Assembly: GCF_006175985.1 (NCBI RefSeq)
Contig: NZ_SRSH01000009.1
Location: 1 to 64,000 of the forward strand
Origin: Methylotetracoccus oryzae
Lineage (GTDB): Bacteria > Pseudomonadota > Gammaproteobacteria > Methylococcales > Methylococcaceae
Direction of reading: 5' to 3'
DNA: 64,000 bases
Position numbers and translations under genes: made by a program. Below, in pieces: positions 36,401 through 45,257 of the stretch. The stretch's first letter is position 1; every line of letters starts with the position of its first letter. The notes below the pieces were generated by a model that was not told where the DNA came from, ran no database searches, and worked only from the letters and a program-made list of their open reading frames with translations.

Positions 36401-37142
36401 GGGCAGTTCATCCCGACTGTGCGCGACATGGAAACCCGGCGATCCCCTGGTCGTCATGGGCGTTACCGGCGCGCCGACCGAGATCCACACCGGCGGAACG
36501 GTCATGCTTGTGGGTGGCGGGCTCGGCAACGCCGTACTGTTCTCGATCGGACGGGCACTGCGCGCCGCTGGTAATCAGGTCATCTACTTCGCCGGCTATC
36601 GCAACCGCGGCGACGTATTCAAGGTGCGCGACATCGAAGCGGCTTCAGACCTGGTGATCTGGGCCGTCGACAAGACGCCGGGCGCCGAGGCGATCCCGCC
36701 GCTGCGGCCCCAGGATAAGACCTTCGTCGGCAATATCATCGAGGCGATGCTGGCCTACGCCAAAGGTGAGCTCGGCGCGACACCGATTCATCTGGACGAT
36801 GTCGACCACATCATCGTGATCGGCTCCGACCGCATGATGTCGGCCGTCAAGGCGGCGCGGCACGGTGTGCTCGCTCCTTATTTGAAACCTCACCATACCG
36901 CCATCGGTTCGATCAATTCGCCAATGCAGTGCATGATGAAGGGCGTTTGTGCTCAATGCCTGTGCAAGCACGTCGATCCGGAAACCGGTGAGGAGTATTT
37001 CGTCTACTCCTGCTACAACCAGGACCAGGAACTCGACCGGGTCGATTTTCCGAATCTCTATGCGCGTTTGCGGCAGAACTCGGTCCAGGAGAAGCTGGCG
37101 GGACTGTGGCTGGATTATCTGCTCACCAAGAAGAGCGCCTGA
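33450..37142 (+). CDS. Fused GltD-like and PyrK-like flavo-iron-sulfur oxidoreductase
   Basis: This 1230-residue cytoplasmic protein has several redox modules in order. A helical N-terminal region (1-290) is followed by two cysteine clusters, C299/C302/C310/C334 and C366/C374/C377/C381 (NPLCPGTGHRICNDCMKGC), like the [4Fe-4S] region of GltD. Next come an FAD motif GLGPAG (440-445) and a second dinucleotide motif GGGLTAVD (614-621), completing the GltD-type flavoprotein. From about 910 a ferredoxin-reductase module appears (FCPGQFYRV, MLVGGGLGNAVLFSIGRAL), ending in a [2Fe-2S]-type cluster C1161/C1167/C1170/C1188. The order equals NfnB plus NfnA in one chain. A role in electron transfer between NAD(P)H and ferredoxin is inferred; the reaction is unknown. 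The start has no good ribosome site. Confidence 0.8.
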   Translation: MTELALGVPGFTYADLYDSARLADLSREFDRELEERDAELFSAFRDYRSCEGEGMSPEVVSDLLVRAAPHVGAFVARLFQVEATREEQIRAICNEFDTVFVYRNDIVATLDKAFKGVDPAAWPDLEALDVRVDALLQAATAADVDAESRMGQLAARIVSLHRHFAAVASDKPGTLDDAAERMAALREQLTASAVAREALSETLALTDPAEFADSLLQMIRRWSFAAQRLPAFQHKVRGWVSFKFPAKTDFTHLVEHEVRERDGYGAWAGSAEHHRRRDGFALTDPRFTERRVLYEVDHCIYCHDRDTDSCSKGMRNKKDGSYKENPLGVTITGCPLEEKISEMHLVKRRGDNIGALALITIDNPLCPGTGHRICNDCMKGCIYQKTEPVNIPQIETNALTDVLFMPWGFEIYSLLTRWNPLNVKRPYALPYNGKNVLIAGLGPAGYTLAHYLSNEGFGVVGIDGLKIEPLPKELVGDWKTPPKPIRDFRDLYEDLDKRIMLGFGGVAEYGITVRWDKNFLKVIYLTLARRRNFSVYGGVRFGGTLTINEAWDLGFDHIAIASGAGKPTVIDIKNNLIRGIRKASDFLMALQLTGAAKESSLANLQVRLPAGVIGGGLTAVDTTTELLAYYPVQVEKVLHRYEKLCAAFGEDRVRSRYDAEETEILDEFLTHGRAIQAERQRAAAAGEKPNFVPLLEQWGGVTLFYRKGIKDSPAYRQNHEEIKEAMDEGILLAEGMSPLEALEDAHGHLRAVRFEKLEETEGRWKKASELEVPLKSLFVAAGTSPNTIYESEHPDTFEMDRKFYQRYEPIATEAGFEFEPVSDTLWPKIGKPAPFTSYRRGGRYITFYGDNHPVYAGNVVKAMASAKDGHPYVVRLFQKELAALDPGRQAERDQALQAFQRKLDEALCAYIVEINRLTPTIIEVIVKAPLSAKHFCPGQFYRVQNFEALAPVVEDTVLTTEGLALTGAWVDKEQGLISLIALEMGSSSRLCATWKPGDPLVVMGVTGAPTEIHTGGTVMLVGGGLGNAVLFSIGRALRAAGNQVIYFAGYRNRGDVFKVRDIEAASDLVIWAVDKTPGAEAIPPLRPQDKTFVGNIIEAMLAYAKGELGATPIHLDDVDHIIVIGSDRMMSAVKAARHGVLAPYLKPHHTAIGSINSPMQCMMKGVCAQCLCKHVDPETGEEYFVYSCYNQDQELDRVDFPNLYARLRQNSVQEKLAGLWLDYLLTKKSA

Positions 37143-37151
37143 TGGGTTACC

Positions 37152-37190
37152 GCGGGGCGGGTGCGAGTTGTGACGTCGCGCTTGCCCCGC
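37152..37190 (+). terminator. Hairpin after the large oxidoreductase gene
   Basis: GCGGGGC (37152-37158) pairs with GCCCCGC (37184-37190), beginning ten bases after the stop codon. The loop is long and no T-tract follows, so the call rests mainly on position. Confidence 0.3.
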
Positions 37191-37402
37191 TCCGTTGGCC
37201 TGCATCGGTGCGGTGCTTTCGCCCGACGGGAGTTTTGGTGACTGGGTTTTGGGGTACGACGTTGAGGTTCTGACGACGCGCTCGAGCGCGCTGCTGTGGC
37301 TATCGACACGGACGGACGGTGTGGCTTTCGGCTCAGTGCGGGACCGTCAGGACTCTGGACTTCTGCGGCGCGGCTCCCCGGACATACTCATGAGGGAATC
37401 CA

Positions 37403-38851
37403 TTGCAACTGCAACCCCAGATTCTGATCATCGATGATGAGCCGGTCAGTGCCGAGAGCCTCAAGGCGCTGCTTCACAGCGAAGGCTACTGTCTCCGCTT
37501 CGCCGCTGATGGTCCCTCAGGTCTCGAGATGGCCGAAGCGACGCCGCCCGATCTCATTCTGCTGGATGTCATGATGCCCGTGATGGACGGGTATGAGGTT
37601 TGCCGCCGCATAAGGCAAAGCTCCACTCTGGCCGAGGTCCCGGTCGTCATGGTCACCGCGCTCGACGACCGCGAATCCCGGATCGCCGGCATCGAGGCGG
37701 GGGCGGACGACTTCATCAGCAAACCGGTCAATCGTAACGAGCTGCGCGCCAGGGTCCGAACGATAACCCGGCTGAATCGTTACCGCCGCCTGTTGGCTCA
37801 GGAGTCCCAACTGCGCTGGCTGCTCGAGCAGTCCAAGGACGGCTATGTGCAGATGGATTCGAGCAACCGAATCGTCTATGCGAACCACAAGGCGTGTTTG
37901 TTCCTGGGCCTCGATCCGTCGAAACTGGAGGAGCAGGGCGATTTCCTTGCCAAGGCGCGGCAGCAGTACAACCTGGAGCCTCCGGCCGCCTGGGGTGCGT
38001 GGGAGGCCCGCAAATCCCATGAGCCGCTGTATTTGGTGCGACCCGAATCCGAGGTTGCGGCCGCATTCTGGATCGGCGTGGATGAGCTGCAGTGCAACGA
38101 CTGCGGGCCTCTCGGACGTCTGGTGCAACTGCGCGACGTCAGCGCCGAGATGGCCAGTGTCATCGATACCGCCAAACTGAGCCGCCTGATTCCGCACAAG
38201 CTCAATACGCCGCTGAATCATATTGCGATGAGCTTGTCGTTGCTGGAAGAGGTACTCAAGGGGCATCCGCTCGAGGCAGACGCCACCGAGTTGCTGACGA
38301 TCGCACGCGGCGCATCTCAGCAGCTCAACGAGTCGGTCGCTCACATCATGAGTTACATGAGCGTGTCGATGGGGCACCGCCAGCGTGGCAGGTTGGAAAT
38401 TGCCGAAGCCGAAGCCGTACTCCGCGAGGTTGGTGACGCGTTGGAGTTCGCGCGGGCCGATATCCGCTTCGCGTCGGATGGCGTAGTGTCTCGTCTCGCG
38501 ATCGAGCGTTCCGCGCTGTCGTTGCTGTTGCACGAGATTCTGGACAACGCGAGGAAGTTCCACCCGGAGCGGCGGCCCGTGATCGACGTCAGCGTGGATG
38601 CCGCGCGGTCGGGCAAGGTGCGGCTGCGGGTGGCGGACGATGGGGTCTGCCTCTCCCCGTCACAGATCGAACGGGCGTTTCAGCCGTTCGATCAGGCCGA
38701 AAAGTATGCCACCGGAGAAACGCCAGGCATCGGCCTGGGGCTGCCATTGGTGCGCCGCTTGATCTGGCAGGTCGGCGGGGATGTGCGGCTGTTGAATCGC
38801 GAGGATGGACCGGGCGTCGTTGTCGAGGTGGAACTGCCCGCCGCGGTCTGA
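37403..38851 (+). CDS. Response-regulator / PAS / histidine-kinase hybrid
   Basis: This 482-residue signalling protein starts at TTG behind GAGGGA. The N-terminal receiver domain (1-125) has the acidic pair D11/D12, the phospho-acceptor Asp55 in LLDVMMPVMDG and Lys in ISKPV. A PAS-like segment (about 140-245) is followed by a kinase core: His265 in LIPHKLNTPLNHI, N-box HEILDNARKF, and GIGLGLPLVRRL. No membrane segment is present, so it is soluble. The receiver-first order means its kinase is probably controlled by phosphorylation from another kinase or acts in a relay. No response regulator gene is adjacent. Confidence 0.85.
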   Translation: MQLQPQILIIDDEPVSAESLKALLHSEGYCLRFAADGPSGLEMAEATPPDLILLDVMMPVMDGYEVCRRIRQSSTLAEVPVVMVTALDDRESRIAGIEAGADDFISKPVNRNELRARVRTITRLNRYRRLLAQESQLRWLLEQSKDGYVQMDSSNRIVYANHKACLFLGLDPSKLEEQGDFLAKARQQYNLEPPAAWGAWEARKSHEPLYLVRPESEVAAAFWIGVDELQCNDCGPLGRLVQLRDVSAEMASVIDTAKLSRLIPHKLNTPLNHIAMSLSLLEEVLKGHPLEADATELLTIARGASQQLNESVAHIMSYMSVSMGHRQRGRLEIAEAEAVLREVGDALEFARADIRFASDGVVSRLAIERSALSLLLHEILDNARKFHPERRPVIDVSVDAARSGKVRLRVADDGVCLSPSQIERAFQPFDQAEKYATGETPGIGLGLPLVRRLIWQVGGDVRLLNREDGPGVVVEVELPAAV

Positions 38852-38871
38852 TCCCTGGGTATGCGGTCCCG

Positions 38872-39936
38872 CTAGTCGCGGTGAAATGCCGGGCTGAGCT
38901 CATGCACGGCAGCGATCATCGCACCGGCATGTTCCGGGTCTACATCCGGCAGGATGCCGTGACCCAGATTGAAGACATGGCCCGGTGCGCGGCCGTATTC
39001 CTGCAATACACGGCGCACTTCGTCGCGTATCACGTCCCGGGATGCGTAAAGCGTCATCGGGTCGAGATTGCCTTGCAGTGCGACCCGGTCGCCAACCCGG
39101 GCACGCGCTTCTCCGAGGTCGGTGGTCCAATCCAGGCCGAGTGCATCGAATCCCGCAGAGGCCATGCTGTTCAGCCACTGTCCTCCGCCTTTGGTAAAGA
39201 ACACCGCGGGAATCCGGCGGTCTTCGTTCTCGCGGTTCAGTCGTTCTGCGACTCGCGCGGCATAGTCCAGCGAGAAGCTTCGATAATGGTGGTGGGCCAG
39301 GGTTCCGCCCCAGGTATCGAAGATCATGACGGCGTCTACGCCGGCGGCGATCTGCGCATTCAGATACAGCGCGACGGCATCCGCCAGCTTCGCCAGCAGG
39401 GCGTGCAGCAGGGATGGATTTTCGTAGAGCAATCCCTTGATCCGGCGAAAGTCGCGACTGCTCCCGCCTTCGACCATGTAGGTTGCCAGGGTCCACGGGC
39501 TGCCGGAGAAACCGATCAGCGGAACCCGCCCCTTTAGCTCGCGCTGGATGAGCCGCACGGCCGCCATGACGTAGTCGAGGTTCTGCTCCGGGTCCGGGAT
39601 CGGGAGATTGCGGATGTCCTCGGCCCGCCTGACCGGATTGCTGAAGCGAGGACCTTCGCCTTCGACGAAGGTCAGGCCGAGGCCCATGGCGTCCGGTATC
39701 GTCAGGATGTCGGAGAAGAGGATGGCTGCGTCCAGCGGATAGCGTTCCAGCGGTTGCAGTGTGACTTCGCAGGCGAGTTCCGGGTTCGTACACAAGCCCA
39801 TGAAGCTCCCGGCGAGTTCGCGCACCCGGCGATATTCCGGCAGGTAGCGGCCCGCCTGGCGCATCATCCAGACAGGGGTCCGGTCCGTGGGTTGGCGCAG
39901 CAGTGCGCGGATCAGGGTGTCGTTCTCTAGCAGCAT
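38872..39936 (-). CDS. hemE: Uroporphyrinogen decarboxylase
   Basis: This 354-residue enzyme converts uroporphyrinogen III to coproporphyrinogen III in haem synthesis. It is full length and shows the signature [18 protein letters not shown] near residues 19-36, [17 protein letters not shown] with the catalytic aspartate, [19 protein letters not shown] and the end [19 protein letters not shown]. It lies downstream of aroB on the same strand with an 80-base gap, the typical gammaproteobacterial order near the pil locus. Confidence 0.96.
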   Translation of the reverse strand: MLLENDTLIRALLRQPTDRTPVWMMRQAGRYLPEYRRVRELAGSFMGLCTNPELACEVTLQPLERYPLDAAILFSDILTIPDAMGLGLTFVEGEGPRFSNPVRRAEDIRNLPIPDPEQNLDYVMAAVRLIQRELKGRVPLIGFSGSPWTLATYMVEGGSSRDFRRIKGLLYENPSLLHALLAKLADAVALYLNAQIAAGVDAVMIFDTWGGTLAHHHYRSFSLDYAARVAERLNRENEDRRIPAVFFTKGGGQWLNSMASAGFDALGLDWTTDLGEARARVGDRVALQGNLDPMTLYASRDVIRDEVRRVLQEYGRAPGHVFNLGHGILPDVDPEHAGAMIAAVHELSPAFHRD

Positions 39937-40015
39937 GACAGGGTTCCGGCGGCGGCTGCGAAGGATCGGGCCGAGCGTCGTCCGAACCCGAGCGGATAAG
40001 GGTGGGGGCCGAGCC

Positions 40016-41101
40016 TCAACTGGAAAGGATCTCGGTCAGTGTCGCTTCGACCGTGGCCGAGTCGATTTCGAGCGGCAGGGTTGCGGTACCGATGCCTTCG
40101 AGCAGAATCAGGCGTAGTTTGCCGTCGACGTTCTTCTTGTCGACCGCCATCAGTTCCAGCATGCGTCCTGCGGACAGCTGTCCCGGTTCGAGTTGCGTCG
40201 GCAGGCCGGCAGATCGCAGCAGGCTCTCGATACGCCCGACCCCATCGTAACCGAGCCAACCGAGGCGGTGCGACAGCCGAGCCGCCATGCAGGTTCCAAT
40301 GGCGACTGCCTCCCCGTGGAGATAGGTACCATACCCGCAGCCAGTCTCGATGGCGTGTCCGAAGGTATGGCCGAGATTCAGGGTCGCGCGTACCCCCGTT
40401 TCCCGCTCGTCCGCCGCGACGACCGCCGCCTTGTTCCGGCACGACTGTTCGATCGCGTGGGCGAGCGCTTCCGGCTCGCGCTGCACGAGTGCCTTGATGT
40501 TGGCCTCGATCCACTCGAAAAACGCGGGGTCGCGGATCAGTCCGTACTTGATCACCTCGGCGAGACCGGCGCTCAGCTCGCGGTCGGGCAAAGTGCACAG
40601 CGTGCCCGTATCGGCGATGACGGCCAGCGGCTGGTAAAAGGCGCCGATCATGTTCTTGCCGCGCGGGTGGTTAACCCCGGTCTTTCCACCGACCGAGGAG
40701 TCGACTTGCGCCAGGAGTGTCGTGGGGATCTGCACGAAGGGTATGCCGCGCTGGTAGCAGGCTGCGGCGAAGCCTCCCAGATCGCCGATGACTCCGCCGC
40801 CCAGGGCGACCAGTGTAGCGTTGCGACTGAAGCGTCGTTCCAGCAGACGGTCCCAGATTTCCGCTGCCGAATCCAGTGTCTTGTACGCCTCTCCGTCCGG
40901 AAGGATCAGCTGCTCGATGCGGCGGTCGCCCAGAGCGGCGTTCACCCGGGCCAGATAAAGGGGCGCCACCGTCGCGTTGGTCAGCAGCAGAACCTGCTGC
41001 GAGCTGACATGCCGCGCCAGCAGTTCGGCACGATCGATCAGTTCGCGTCCGATGTAGATCGGGTAGCTTCTGTCGCCGAGCTCGACATTCAGCGTCTTCA
41101 T
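40016..41101 (-). CDS. aroB: 3-dehydroquinate synthase
   Basis: This 361-residue NAD- and metal-dependent enzyme carries out the second step of the shikimate pathway. Motifs include the Rossmann segment [54 protein letters not shown] and the metal-binding [12 protein letters not shown]. Its ATG overlaps the stop of aroK by four bases, so the two shikimate genes are translationally coupled. Confidence 0.96.
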   Translation of the reverse strand: MKTLNVELGDRSYPIYIGRELIDRAELLARHVSSQQVLLLTNATVAPLYLARVNAALGDRRIEQLILPDGEAYKTLDSAAEIWDRLLERRFSRNATLVALGGGVIGDLGGFAAACYQRGIPFVQIPTTLLAQVDSSVGGKTGVNHPRGKNMIGAFYQPLAVIADTGTLCTLPDRELSAGLAEVIKYGLIRDPAFFEWIEANIKALVQREPEALAHAIEQSCRNKAAVVAADERETGVRATLNLGHTFGHAIETGCGYGTYLHGEAVAIGTCMAARLSHRLGWLGYDGVGRIESLLRSAGLPTQLEPGQLSAGRMLELMAVDKKNVDGKLRLILLEGIGTATLPLEIDSATVEATLTEILSS

Positions 41102-41625
41102 GTGTCGCCCCGCCCGCTGCAGGCATTCTGATAGGCCTTGGCGATGGACCGGACGGCGGCCTGTCCCGACAGTAAACCCGTGTCGACGGTCACATCCGCG
41201 ATCTCGGTGTAGAGCGGCTCACGCTCATGGAACAGATCTTCGAGGCGTTGGCGCGGGTCGGCCGTATTGAGCAGCGGGCGGTGCGAGTCGCGTTGGGTGC
41301 GTTCGAGTTGTTTCTCGATGCTGCACTTCAGATACGCCACGAAGCCTCGCCGTCGCAGCAGGGCACGGTTCTCGGGCAGGATGACGGCGCCCCCGCCGGT
41401 GGCCAGGACGATTTCGTCGCGCGCGCTCAGCTGCGCCAGCATCTCGGCTTCGCGGCGTCGGAAGCCCGCTTCGCCTTCGTATTCGAAGATCATCGGTATC
41501 GTGACACCGGTCCGTCGTTCGATTTCCCGGTCGCTGTCGACGAAGTCGCGGCCGAAAGTCTTGGCGAGCAACTTGCCGATGGTCGACTTGCCGGCGCCCA
41601 TCGGACCGATCAGGAAGATATTCAC
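41098..41625 (-). CDS. aroK: Shikimate kinase
   Basis: This 175-residue enzyme phosphorylates shikimate. A P-loop GPMGAGKST lies at residues 7-15, followed by the substrate-binding [21 protein letters not shown] and the lid segment [13 protein letters not shown] use the GTG at 41625, which gives the usual short N-terminus before [12 protein letters not shown]; a TTG at 41658 is an alternative. It lies between pilQ and aroB in the conserved pilMNOPQ-aroKB order and overlaps aroB by four bases. Confidence 0.94.
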   Translation of the reverse strand: MNIFLIGPMGAGKSTIGKLLAKTFGRDFVDSDREIERRTGVTIPMIFEYEGEAGFRRREAEMLAQLSARDEIVLATGGGAVILPENRALLRRRGFVAYLKCSIEKQLERTQRDSHRPLLNTADPRQRLEDLFHEREPLYTEIADVTVDTGLLSGQAAVRSIAKAYQNACSGRGDT

Positions 41626-41708
41626 GTTGACGGCACAGCTCTCGAAACTGGGGCGCAAATCATAGCACGGTGCCCCGCCTGCGGCGGACGCCTTGGGCCT
41701 GCATGCGG

Positions 41709-43985
41709 TTAGCGCGCGGCACCGAGGCTGTCGTTCAGCAGCTTCGGGGTGATGAAAATCAGCAGTTCGCGCTTGTTGTCCTGCACTTCGTCGCGGCGGA
41801 AGAAGAAACCGATGCCGGGCAGATCGCCGAAGAACGGGACCTTGTCCACCGTGTTGATGTTGTCGGTTTCGTATATGCCACCCAGCACGACGGTCTCGCC
41901 ATTGGCAACCTGGGCCGTCGTCTGAATCTCGCGCTTTTCGATGATGATGTTGCCATTCGTCGTCGTGCCGCCGGGTGTGTCCTTTTTGATCAGCAAGTCC
42001 ATCAGCACGAAATCGTCAGGCGTGATGTGCGGTGTGACGTTGAGTTCGAGTACGACTTCCTTGAACTGGACATTCTGTACGGGCAGGCCCCCGGTCGTGC
42101 CCTGCTGGGTGATCTGGACCGGTATCTCGACACCCTGCTTGATGGTGGCCTTGGTCTGGTCCCCGGTAATGACCCGCGGATTCGACAACAGTTCGCTGCG
42201 CCCGACGCGCTGTGCCGCCGACAGTTCCAGGTCGAGCAGATAATCCCCGGCTTTCAGCAGCGTGAATCCGGCTGCCGCCGGCGTCACGAAACTGCCGCCT
42301 TTGGCGGCGAGATCGACCAGAGCGCTGCCGTAGGTTGCGCCCTGCGTGGCGTCGACGGGCAGCACGCCCTCGGTCGGTACCAGGTAGGCACGCTGGGTTT
42401 GCAAGGCACCGGGCACGACCCGGTTGAGTCCTATCTTGGCGCCCAGTTCCCGGAAGAAGTCGTTGCGGGCGATCACGATACGCGACTCGATCAACACCTG
42501 CCGAACCGACTTGTCCAGTTGATTGATCAGGTCGCGGATCCGCTCCAGGTTGCGGGCCGTGTCCTTGACGATGAGTTGGTTCGTGCGCGGGTCCACGGTG
42601 ACGTTCCCGCGGCCCGACAAAATCGATTGCGTCACTTCGGCCGTGGCGGGTCCTTCCGGTGGTTCGTTCAGGTTGCGGAGGTCCTTCAGCGTTGTCGGGT
42701 CCGAACGCATCGGTGTGGTCTGGTCGATGGTGCCCATCAGCACCTTCTTGATCTCGTCGGCACGGGTGTATTTGATCTGGATGATCTCGGTGCGCAGCGG
42801 CTCCAGGTCCTCGACGATGCGTTGGGCTTCCAGGTCCTCCTTTTCCAGGCGATTGATCTCGTCTGTGGGTGCGACCCGAATGATGTTGCCATCCTGGCGC
42901 TTGGCCAGGCCTTTGGATTTCAGCACCAGATCCAGGGCCTGATCCCACGGGACCTCGTTCAGACGCAGCGTGACATTGCCTTGGACGCTGTCGCTGGCGA
43001 CGATGTTGAGGTTCGTGAAGTCAGCCAGGATTTGCAGCACCGAGCGGACCGGAATGTCCTGAAAATTCAGCGACAGGCGCTCGCCCGAATACTTGATGCC
43101 CCGCTTCTTGCTGACTTCTTCGCGTTCGGCGCGGCTCAGTGGCCGGAGTTCGACCGTCAGCACTGTGTCGGTTTGATAGCTCGAGTAGTCGTAGTCGGCC
43201 GTGCCCGGCGTAATGACCACTTTCGTGCCGGAACTCGCATCGATGGAGCGGACGGGGGTGGCGAAGTCGGTCACATCGTACTGCCGGGCAACCTGGGACG
43301 GTATCGTCGAACCAGGCAGCGTAACGACGATGCGTCCGCCTTCCGGACGCACGTTGACTGCGGCATCGCGGTCGCTCAGCGTGATGATCACGCGCCCCTC
43401 GCCACGATCGCCGCGGCGAAAATCGATGCGGTTTACCCGCGAAACGCCGATCGGATCGCGCATGGCTGCCGGTGCGGCATAGCCGGGACTGATCTGGCGG
43501 CTGGGCGCTAGCGGTGGATTCGGCGCGCGCCGGTAGGCGCCGTGGGACTGGTCTCCCGTTTTCAGTGTCAATCGGAAGCCGTTGCCTTCGACTTCGCCGG
43601 CATAGGGAACCATCGACGCGAGATTCAGAATGACCCGTGTACGACCACCGGCTTCGATCGCCTGCAGGGATTCCGCGCCGTGGGACCGCACCGGAATGAG
43701 CGTCTGTTTGAGCCCGTTCCGCGCGCCCGGGAAATCGATCGCCAGCCGAGTCGGATTCTCGGTCATGAACATGCGGGGTGTTGCGATGGGGCTGTCGAAG
43801 CTGAACCGGAACGTCAGGTCGCCGTCGGCGGAGGTTGAGAAATCGACGTCCCGTAGCGTACTCAGCTGGGCCCACGCGGGCGCTCCCGCATGGACCAGCA
43901 GTACCAGCGCGAAGTACAGCCAGCGTCCAACGCGACTGCGGCCGGGGAAGCGAGTGTGGGTGGGGGGGCAGGGTATCCCTTTCAT
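41709..43985 (-). CDS. pilQ: Type IV pilus secretin PilQ
   Basis: This 758-residue outer-membrane secretin forms the pore through which the type IV pilus passes. After a signal peptide (LYFALVLLVHAGAPAWA) come two AMIN-type domains (about 45-150 and 185-280), the N0/STN region (about 300-370, LSLNFQDIPVRSVLQILADFTNLNIVASD), an N1 domain and the secretin core ending VDKVPFFGDLPGIGFFFRRDE and ELLIFITPKLL. Its ATG overlaps the pilP stop in a four-base junction, so it is the last pil gene of the operon. Confidence 0.96.
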   Translation of the reverse strand: MKGIPCPPTHTRFPGRSRVGRWLYFALVLLVHAGAPAWAQLSTLRDVDFSTSADGDLTFRFSFDSPIATPRMFMTENPTRLAIDFPGARNGLKQTLIPVRSHGAESLQAIEAGGRTRVILNLASMVPYAGEVEGNGFRLTLKTGDQSHGAYRRAPNPPLAPSRQISPGYAAPAAMRDPIGVSRVNRIDFRRGDRGEGRVIITLSDRDAAVNVRPEGGRIVVTLPGSTIPSQVARQYDVTDFATPVRSIDASSGTKVVITPGTADYDYSSYQTDTVLTVELRPLSRAEREEVSKKRGIKYSGERLSLNFQDIPVRSVLQILADFTNLNIVASDSVQGNVTLRLNEVPWDQALDLVLKSKGLAKRQDGNIIRVAPTDEINRLEKEDLEAQRIVEDLEPLRTEIIQIKYTRADEIKKVLMGTIDQTTPMRSDPTTLKDLRNLNEPPEGPATAEVTQSILSGRGNVTVDPRTNQLIVKDTARNLERIRDLINQLDKSVRQVLIESRIVIARNDFFRELGAKIGLNRVVPGALQTQRAYLVPTEGVLPVDATQGATYGSALVDLAAKGGSFVTPAAAGFTLLKAGDYLLDLELSAAQRVGRSELLSNPRVITGDQTKATIKQGVEIPVQITQQGTTGGLPVQNVQFKEVVLELNVTPHITPDDFVLMDLLIKKDTPGGTTTNGNIIIEKREIQTTAQVANGETVVLGGIYETDNINTVDKVPFFGDLPGIGFFFRRDEVQDNKRELLIFITPKLLNDSLGAAR

Positions 43986-44566
43986 CGCGTTTTTCGTTCT
44001 GCGTCGGGGGTGGCCGAGTCATTCAGGTCGAGGGCAGCCTGCCGCTCTTCCCATGACCCGTTGTTCACGGAAACCAGTTCAACCAGAAAGATGTGGTCGG
44101 ACGTGATTTCCTGGATTCGCCCGTAGTTCCGCCCCATATGGTTACCAGGGCGTACGCGGTAGATTGTTCCATCGGCTGCCTTGACCAAGCCCCAAAGGGC
44201 CCCCTGAAGTCTGATGGTGCCAACCATGCGCAGGCTGTCGAGTTCGTATGCCTCCAGGTCTTCCTTGGTGCGTGAAAGATCCGGGCGGGGTCCAGCGACC
44301 GGATGCGGCCGCTCGCTGGTTTCTTCCTTCGCCTCCGCACGGGCGAATGGATCTCTGCGTCCGCTGCCCTCGAAGGTGAATGGCTCGATGGAATGGAATT
44401 CCGGCAGCGGTTCGATCCTGCCCTGCTTCCGCGACTTCACTTCGGTGACATACGCCTGCAAATCGCTGATCTCATCGTCCGCGCAGCCGGCAAGCGCTGC
44501 CAGGGCACACCACAACGTGGCCCATCCCAGGCGCCGGGGATGTGTTTGTGTTCCTGATCCAGTCAT
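43982..44566 (-). CDS. pilP: Type IV pilus alignment lipoprotein PilP
   Basis: This 194-residue inner-membrane lipoprotein joins the PilMNO platform to the PilQ secretin. A signal peptide ends in the lipobox ALAGC (Cys28); then a disordered linker is followed by the compact domain starting YELDSLRMVGTI and including VKAADGTIYRVRPGNHMGRNYGRIQEI, typical of PilP. Sequence order and overlap with pilQ support the assignment. Confidence 0.93.
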   Translation of the reverse strand: MTGSGTQTHPRRLGWATLWCALAALAGCADDEISDLQAYVTEVKSRKQGRIEPLPEFHSIEPFTFEGSGRRDPFARAEAKEETSERPHPVAGPRPDLSRTKEDLEAYELDSLRMVGTIRLQGALWGLVKAADGTIYRVRPGNHMGRNYGRIQEITSDHIFLVELVSVNNGSWEERQAALDLNDSATPDAERKTR

Positions 44567-44612
44567 GGTCGCTCGTATTCAGTGAGCCCTTTCGGTCGCG
44601 TAATCCGTATCG

Positions 44613-45257
44613 CTATTTCGGTTTGGGCGGCACCTTGGGTGCCGGTGGTTTGGCCGCGGTTTCGTCCAGGTAGCGATAGGTCTTCACGACGGCATCCATC
44701 AGCAACTGTTCCTTGCCGCCCTTCGTGTTGCCTTCGGTACGGCGCGAGATCTTGATGTTGTGGATCGTTACGATCCGGGGCAGTGCGGCCAGTCCGCTGA
44801 CAAAGGTTCCGAACTTCAGGAAGTCACCCACGACGCGAATCTGGATCGGCAATTCGGCATAGAACTCCTTGTTGACCTCTTCCGCCGGCTTGAACAACTC
44901 GAATTCAAGTCCGCTGGCCAGGCCGGTCTGAGACACGTCGACGAGAACGTCCGGTACCTGCGTCTTGTCGGGCAGTTGCTTCAGCAGGTCGCCGAAGGTC
45001 TGCTGAATCTCGACCAGTTGCTTCTTGTAGGCTTCGAGGTTTACCGCCTTCTTCTGTTTGATTTCGAAGGTCTGCTTCAGCTGGCTTTCCTGCGCTTCTT
45101 CCGCGGCGAGCTCTTCCAGTTGATTCCGTGTATCGAGGTAGTACCAGACCCCGGTGGTGGCGATGCACAGCACGCCGATGACCAGCGCCTTGACCGCCAA
45201 TGGCCACGTGCCGGCCCGCTCCAAATCCCAGTCGATCTGGGTCAGGTCCAGGTTCAT
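44613..45257 (-). CDS. pilO: Type IV pilus assembly protein PilO
   Basis: This 214-residue single-pass inner-membrane protein pairs with PilN to form the periplasmic alignment scaffold. It has a cytoplasmic N-terminus (IDWDLERAGTWPLAVKA), a membrane helix (about 25-43), a coiled coil (about 48-95) and a ferredoxin-like periplasmic domain (ELPIQIRVVGDFLKFGTFVSGLAALPRIVTIHN). The ATG overlaps the pilN stop by four bases. Confidence 0.94.
   Translation of the reverse strand: MNLDLTQIDWDLERAGTWPLAVKALVIGVLCIATTGVWYYLDTRNQLEELAAEEAQESQLKQTFEIKQKKAVNLEAYKKQLVEIQQTFGDLLKQLPDKTQVPDVLVDVSQTGLASGLEFELFKPAEEVNKEFYAELPIQIRVVGDFLKFGTFVSGLAALPRIVTIHNIKISRRTEGNTKGGKEQLLMDAVVKTYRYLDETAAKPPAPKVPPKPK

Noticed and set aside
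41670-43511. Long plus-strand open frame (613 codons) opposite pilQ
   Set aside because: It is a shadow of pilQ in GC-rich DNA: no ribosome site, no domain, and pilQ motifs on the other strand are unambiguous.
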